A stretch of DNA of 9,552 nucleotides from NCBI GenBank assembly GCA_001790315.1, contig MGCE01000014.1:1-9552 (forward strand), written 5' to 3'. Each line of letters starts with the position of its first letter. The first letter of the stretch is position 1. Both the position numbers and the translations under genes were made by a program. Below the pieces are notes generated by a model. It was not told the DNA's origin and ran no database searches. It saw only the letters and a list, made by a program, of their open reading frames with translations. Positions 6,684-9,552 of the stretch are shown piece after piece. This DNA comes from Candidatus Rokubacteria bacterium RIFCSPLOWO2_02_FULL_72_37. GTDB lineage: Bacteria > Methylomirabilota > Methylomirabilia > Rokubacteriales > CSP1-6.

Positions 6684-6707
6684 CGGGCGCGCGGTGGTCA
6701 GCGCCCG
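6684..6707. terminator. Weak hairpin at the convergent methyltransferase/LLM junction
   Basis: CGGGCGC (6684-6690) pairs with GCGCCCG (6701-6707) around a 10-nt loop. It spans the 15-bp gap between two converging stops and the end of the minus-strand gene. Neither side has a T-tract, so it is at best a weak bidirectional terminator. Confidence 0.25.
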
Positions 6708-7687
6708 GGCGGGAACGTCTCGAGCGCGAGGTCGATCTGCGCGGGGGTGAGATTCGGAGGCAGGAGCAGGATCGGGAGCGCGGCGCCGGCCTCCCGCCAG
6801 CGCTCGAGTTGCCCCCGCGCCTCGTCGGGCGTGCCCCAGACCAGAAGCTCGTCGAGCAACGCCTCGGCGTCGGGCGGCACGACCGCCGAGCCGCGCGTCG
6901 TGTTCGCGGCGAGGACCGCTTTCACCTCGCGCTCGAAGCCGAGGCGGGAGATCGTCCGCGGGTAGAACGGCCCCATCGTGGTCAGGTAGAAGCTGACGAA
7001 CCACGCGGCGCCCCTGCGCGCCTCGGCCCGGTCGCGCGCGACGACCGTCGGCATGCTCGGGCAGATCAGCGGCAGCGGCCGCGCCGCGCCGGCGCGGACC
7101 GCGCCCTCGCGGAGGAGCGCGACACCCTCGGCCATGCGCGAGCGCGGAAAGAGGAACGGCATCCATCCGTCGGCCAGCTCACCGGCGAGCCGCACGGACT
7201 CGGGCGCCAGGCCCGCGAGATACAGGGGAACGGCCGCCGGCGGCAGGTTCAGCTTGAGCGGCCGGGCGCCGGTCGCCACGGCGAGCGGGATACGCTCGCC
7301 CGCGAGGAGCGTCCGGACCTGCGTCAGCACGCGTCGCATCTTGTCCGTGGGCGCGGTGAACCTGACGTCGTGGAACCCCTCGGCGAGCTGCGCGGTGCTC
7401 GCGCCGAGCCCGAGCGTGAAGCGTCCGCCCGAGACGTCGTGCAGCGACCCGGCGGCCATCGCGAGCTGGGCCGCGCTCCGTCCCCAGACGCCGAGGACAC
7501 CCGTGCCGAGCCCGATGCGCTCGGTGCGCACCGCGGCCTCGGCGAGGAGCACCGTGGTGTCGTGCGCCCAGGTCTCGGGAAGGAAGAAGCCGGCGTACCC
7601 GAGCCGGTCGGCACCCGTCGCGGCGCGCAGGATCGCCTCACGCCGGGTCTCGAGCGGCATGAGCGAGATCGCGACGGCGCCGTTCAC
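6698..7687 (-). CDS. LLM class flavin-dependent oxidoreductase (luciferase-like)
   Basis: Luciferase-like TIM-barrel monooxygenase/dehydrogenase using FMN or F420, 329 aa. Visible family segments are ATGADRLGYAGFFLPETW (residues 23-40), TERIGLGTGVLGVWGRS (55-71), AGSLHDVSGGRFTLGLGAS (79-97, the strongest signature), PLYLAGLAPESVRLAGELADGW (154-175) and a C-terminal GTPDEARGQLERWREAG (285-301), where LLM proteins usually filter by substrate. Cytoplasmic, no signal peptide. The start is GTG 7687, which shares GTGA with the UroD-like stop; the frame continues upstream to 8284 but only as an antisense-type shadow of the UroD-like gene, with no family similarity. No clear Shine-Dalgarno, so translation probably depends on coupling to the UroD-like gene. 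FMN versus F420 cannot be decided by eye. Confidence 0.92.
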   Translation of the reverse strand: MNGAVAISLMPLETRREAILRAATGADRLGYAGFFLPETWAHDTTVLLAEAAVRTERIGLGTGVLGVWGRSAAQLAMAAGSLHDVSGGRFTLGLGASTAQLAEGFHDVRFTAPTDKMRRVLTQVRTLLAGERIPLAVATGARPLKLNLPPAAVPLYLAGLAPESVRLAGELADGWMPFLFPRSRMAEGVALLREGAVRAGAARPLPLICPSMPTVVARDRAEARRGAAWFVSFYLTTMGPFYPRTISRLGFEREVKAVLAANTTRGSAVVPPDAEALLDELLVWGTPDEARGQLERWREAGAALPILLLPPNLTPAQIDLALETFPPGR

Positions 7688-8769
7688 GTGCCGAGGATGC
7701 GGTCCCAGCGGCCGAGCTCGCGCGCGGCGTCCATGAACCACTTGACGCAGTCGGGGTTGGCGCGGGGCGGCAGCTCGCACGACGTCGAGAGCACGTAGCG
7801 CGAGCGCCGGCCCACCGTGTCGAGGCAGCGGCGGACCTCGGCCTCGATCTCCCCCTTCGTGGCCCGCTCGAAGATCGTGACGTCCACGTTGCCGATCGCC
7901 ACGACCCCGCGCTGGTTCGCGAGCCCCACGAGCTTGTCGAGCTGGTCCACCTGGAGCGCCGGGTCGGCCTGCTGGTCGAGGTCGATCGTGATCGCGACGA
8001 AGCCGACGTCGACCAGATCCTCGTGGATCTGGTGGGTCGTGCCGCAGATGTGGATCGTGGTGCCGACCTTCTTGGCCTTGAAGTAGTCCACGAGCTCCTT
8101 GTGGTACGGCTTGATGAACTCGCGGTACGTGTCGGGGCCGACCAGCGAGCAGGAAGCGGTCGGGTCGGAGTAGCTCAGTCCGATCTTGGTCTCGAGCACC
8201 GCGTCGCCCACGCGCTTGGCGTACTCGGTCGCGAAGCGCATGAGGTCGTGGACGAACGCCGGGTCCTCGAGGGTGTCGAGGCACATCAGCTCAGGGTTGC
8301 GCATGAGCATCGCGATCGTCCACGGTCCCACGTTGACGGCGCCGAGGGCGCTCGGGAGCCGCGCCGCGGCGAGCGCCTCGCACTGCTCGAGGAAGGCCGG
8401 CAGCCGCCCGTCGCGCCTGGGATCGGGCACCTCGAGCCGCGCGAGCTTGCCCTTGTCGCCCTCGAGCACGTGGCGGTCGATGGACGGCACGACGTAGTCG
8501 GAGTATTTCACGCGGCAGCCGACGGCCTCGGCCTCCTTGGCGAGGTCGTTGAAGGCGATCATGATGTCGGGCTGGTAGCGCTCGTAGTAGTTGAGCATCG
8601 CCTTCGTGGCCTTCTTCGGGTCGGTGCAGTATTCCTCGATCGAGAGGCCGTCGAGACAGCCCGCGAAGGAGCCGGCGATCGGATAGGCGGGCACGCGGTC
8701 GGCGAAGCCGCCCTTGTACGCGGCGACGACGCGCTCCCGGGGTGTGTACTCGACGTTCGCCTTGTCCAT
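7684..8769 (-). CDS. Uroporphyrinogen decarboxylase-like / MtaA-CmuA-type methyltransferase family protein
   Basis: 361-aa TIM-barrel protein of the UroD superfamily. The N-terminal TPRERVVAAYKGGFADRVP (residues 9-27) is typical. The zinc-site-like residues of the MtaA/CmuA methyltransferase branch are present: H240 and C242 in TIHICGTTH (238-246) and C331 in STSCELPP (328-335), followed by ANPDCV (337-342). Also typical are GPWTIAMLMRNPE (148-160), DPTASCSLVGPDTYREFI (202-219, including a SCSL segment) and GNVDVTIFERATKGEI (293-308). The MRQAGRYLP signature of true HemE is missing, so a heme role is unlikely. Relatives move methyl groups between methylated substrates, corrinoid proteins and thiols or tetrahydrofolate; no corrinoid protein gene is in view. 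ATG 8769 has GGAGG 5 nt upstream. Its stop overlaps the LLM start by 4 bp, so the pair is one operon. Divergent from the dienelactone hydrolase gene. Confidence 0.9.
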   Translation of the reverse strand: MDKANVEYTPRERVVAAYKGGFADRVPAYPIAGSFAGCLDGLSIEEYCTDPKKATKAMLNYYERYQPDIMIAFNDLAKEAEAVGCRVKYSDYVVPSIDRHVLEGDKGKLARLEVPDPRRDGRLPAFLEQCEALAAARLPSALGAVNVGPWTIAMLMRNPELMCLDTLEDPAFVHDLMRFATEYAKRVGDAVLETKIGLSYSDPTASCSLVGPDTYREFIKPYHKELVDYFKAKKVGTTIHICGTTHQIHEDLVDVGFVAITIDLDQQADPALQVDQLDKLVGLANQRGVVAIGNVDVTIFERATKGEIEAEVRRCLDTVGRRSRYVLSTSCELPPRANPDCVKWFMDAARELGRWDRILGT

Positions 8770-8774
8770 CGGCC

Positions 8775-8779
8775 CCTCC
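8775..8779 (-). promoter_or_regulatory. Shine-Dalgarno for the UroD-like gene
   Basis: GGAGG on the minus strand, 5 nt before ATG 8769, within the longer purine run GAGGGAGGGG. It supports ATG 8769 as start. Confidence 0.65.
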
Positions 8780-8846
8780 CTCGTGGTCCGCCTATCTTAC
8801 CTCAGCCATCGGCGGCTGGCCGGGCGGCCGCGCGGTGGACGCGGGC

Positions 8847-8875
8847 TGGGCAAGCGCCGCCGAGTCGCGTATCGT
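8847..8875 (+). promoter_or_regulatory. Candidate dienelactone hydrolase promoter (TGGGCA, 17 bp, TATCGT)
   Basis: TGGGCA (8847-8852, 4 of 6 to TTGACA) and TATCGT (8870-8875, 4 of 6 to TATAAT) are spaced by 17 bp. A start near 8882 would leave a leader of about 36 nt before ATG 8918, containing the Shine-Dalgarno. Moderate match only. Confidence 0.35.
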
Positions 8876-8902
8876 AACGCCACCCTGTCCAGCCGACACC
8901 GA

Positions 8903-8910
8903 GGGAGGAG
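8903..8910 (+). promoter_or_regulatory. Shine-Dalgarno for the dienelactone hydrolase gene
   Basis: GGGAGGAG lies 7 nt before ATG 8918 and fixes that start over the internal ATG at codon 4. Confidence 0.75.
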
Positions 8911-8917
8911 CCACGCG

Positions 8918-9552
8918 ATGGGAGAGATGCTCACGCTGACCGCGGAGGATGGTCACCGGCTCGCCGCGTATCGCGCGACGCCCGCCGGCGCGCCGCGCGC
9001 CGGGCTCGTCGTCATCCAGGAGATCTTCGGCGTGAACTCGCACATCAAGAGCGTGTGCGACGGCTTCGCGGCCGACGGGTACACGGCGCTGGCGCCGGCG
9101 GTCTTCGACCGGGTCGAGCCCGGCTTCGAGGTCGGCTACAAGCCCGAGGACATCGAGCGCGGGCGCAGCGTCCGGGGCAAGCTCACCATGGACGACATGG
9201 TCCGCGACGTGCGCGCCGCCGTGAAGGCGCTCGCCGCCGCCGGGCTCAAGGTCGGTGTGGTCGGCTACTGCATGGGCGGCTCGCTCGCCTGGCTCGCGGC
9301 CACGCGCATCGACGGGGTCCGCAGCGCCGTGGGCTACTACGGTGGCGCCGTCGCCGAGCACGCCCGGGAGCAGCCGCGCTGTCCGGTGCTCCTCCACTGG
9401 GGCGAGACCGACCAGTCCATCCCGCCCGACCACTGGCAGAAGGTCGCCGCGGCGCATCCCGGCATCCCGATGCACGTGTACAAGGGCGCGGGCCACGGCT
9501 TCAATTGCGACCAGCGCGCGAGCTACGACGCGGCGAGCGCCAGGCTCGCACG
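8918..9552 (+). CDS. Dienelactone hydrolase family protein, partial: C-terminus beyond right edge
   Basis: Alpha/beta hydrolase of the dienelactone hydrolase family; 211 residues are present and the frame is open to the window end. Family members are usually ~220-250 aa, so little is missing. The catalytic triad is visible: nucleophile C118 in GYCMGG (116-121), D165 in HWGETDQSIP (160-169) and H193 in GAGHGFNC (190-197). The N-terminal VVIQEIFGVNSHIKSVCDG (31-49) supplies the conserved Glu (E35), and Y55 starts YTALAPAVFDR, also typical. Known members hydrolyse dienelactone in chlorocatechol breakdown or other esters and lactones. No chlorocatechol genes are nearby, so the substrate is open. 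No signal peptide; cytoplasmic. ATG 8918 has a strong Shine-Dalgarno 7 nt upstream. It is transcribed away from the UroD-like/LLM pair. Confidence 0.93.
   Translation, partial: MGEMLTLTAEDGHRLAAYRATPAGAPRAGLVVIQEIFGVNSHIKSVCDGFAADGYTALAPAVFDRVEPGFEVGYKPEDIERGRSVRGKLTMDDMVRDVRAAVKALAAAGLKVGVVGYCMGGSLAWLAATRIDGVRSAVGYYGGAVAEHAREQPRCPVLLHWGETDQSIPPDHWQKVAAAHPGIPMHVYKGAGHGFNCDQRASYDAASARLA

Larger units (their letters stand above)
8770..8917. promoter_or_regulatory. 148-bp divergent intergenic region between UroD-like and dienelactone hydrolase genes
   Basis: The only sizeable non-coding stretch in the window. It is bounded by two nearly identical 13-mers in inverted orientation, CGAGGGAGGGGCC (minus, 8783-8771) and CGAGGGAGGAGCC (plus, 8900-8912), each holding a Shine-Dalgarno. 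Near the minus-strand gene is a 5-bp inverted repeat, CAGCC (8803-8807) and GGCTG (8814-8818), beside a weak minus-strand -10-like TAAGAT (8799-8794, no good -35). No small ORF or RNA is evident. Confidence 0.5.

Noticed and set aside
4999..6750. 583-codon plus-strand frame overlapping the SDR and methyltransferase in another frame
   Set aside because: Arg/Ala/Gly-rich frame-shift product spanning two real genes, with no motif.
7688..8284. Upstream extension of the LLM frame giving a 528-aa protein
   Set aside because: The extra ~199 residues are an out-of-frame reading of the UroD-like gene; family similarity begins just after GTG 7687.
8023..8877. 284-codon plus-strand frame opposite the UroD-like gene
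   Set aside because: Antisense shadow; also runs through the divergent intergenic region.
8792..9496. 234-codon minus-strand frame opposite the dienelactone hydrolase
   Set aside because: The plus strand has a strong ribosome site, an intact catalytic triad and family sequence throughout; the minus frame has none.

Overview
The window is very GC-rich bacterial DNA (by eye about 70% G+C or more), densely packed with genes. It has GTG as well as ATG starts, many start/stop overlaps, and long false open frames opposite the real genes. Gene content (hydantoinase/oxoprolinase pair, LLM-class flavin oxidoreductase, uroporphyrinogen-decarboxylase-like protein, dienelactone hydrolase, BchI-like ATPase of the GERGQAKT type) suits an environmental, metabolically versatile lineage such as Candidatus Rokubacteria/Methylomirabilota. 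Other high-GC groups (Actinobacteria, Gemmatimonadota, Deltaproteobacteria) cannot be excluded. The taxon is an inference only. No rRNA, tRNA, mobile element, prophage or CRISPR array was seen.

Layout. (1) Positions 4805 to 1, minus strand: a compact gene string, hyuA-like (2703-4805), hyuB-like (920-2650), a small lipoprotein (639-923) and a BchI/MoxR-like AAA+ ATPase that runs off the left edge (1-658). The hyuB/lipoprotein pair shares ATGA and the lipoprotein/ATPase pair overlaps by up to 20 bp, so at least the last three are probably translationally coupled. (2) Positions 4826-6682, plus strand: an SDR oxidoreductase resembling the PECR subgroup, then a class-2-type SAM methyltransferase. 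This pair diverges from hyuA with only 20 bp between the two start codons. (3) Positions 8769 to 6698, minus strand: a UroD/MtaA-like protein and an LLM flavin oxidoreductase sharing GTGA. They converge on the methyltransferase. (4) Positions 8918 to the right edge, plus strand: a dienelactone hydrolase cut by the window end, divergent from the UroD-like gene across a 148-bp intergenic region.

How the genes may work together (inference). All modules look like small-molecule catabolism or modification: ATP-dependent ring opening or carboxylation (HyuAB), redox steps (SDR, LLM), methyl-group chemistry (methyltransferase, UroD/MtaA-like) and ester or lactone hydrolysis (DLH). Substrates cannot be read from the sequence. 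The most testable oddities are the apparent leaderless divergent start at hyuA/SDR, an SDR and a methyltransferase that both lack the textbook catalytic residues, and a AAA+ chelatase-like ATPase in the same gene string as the hydantoinase. I see no convincing sign of a wholly new type of system; the window reads mainly as accessory metabolism.
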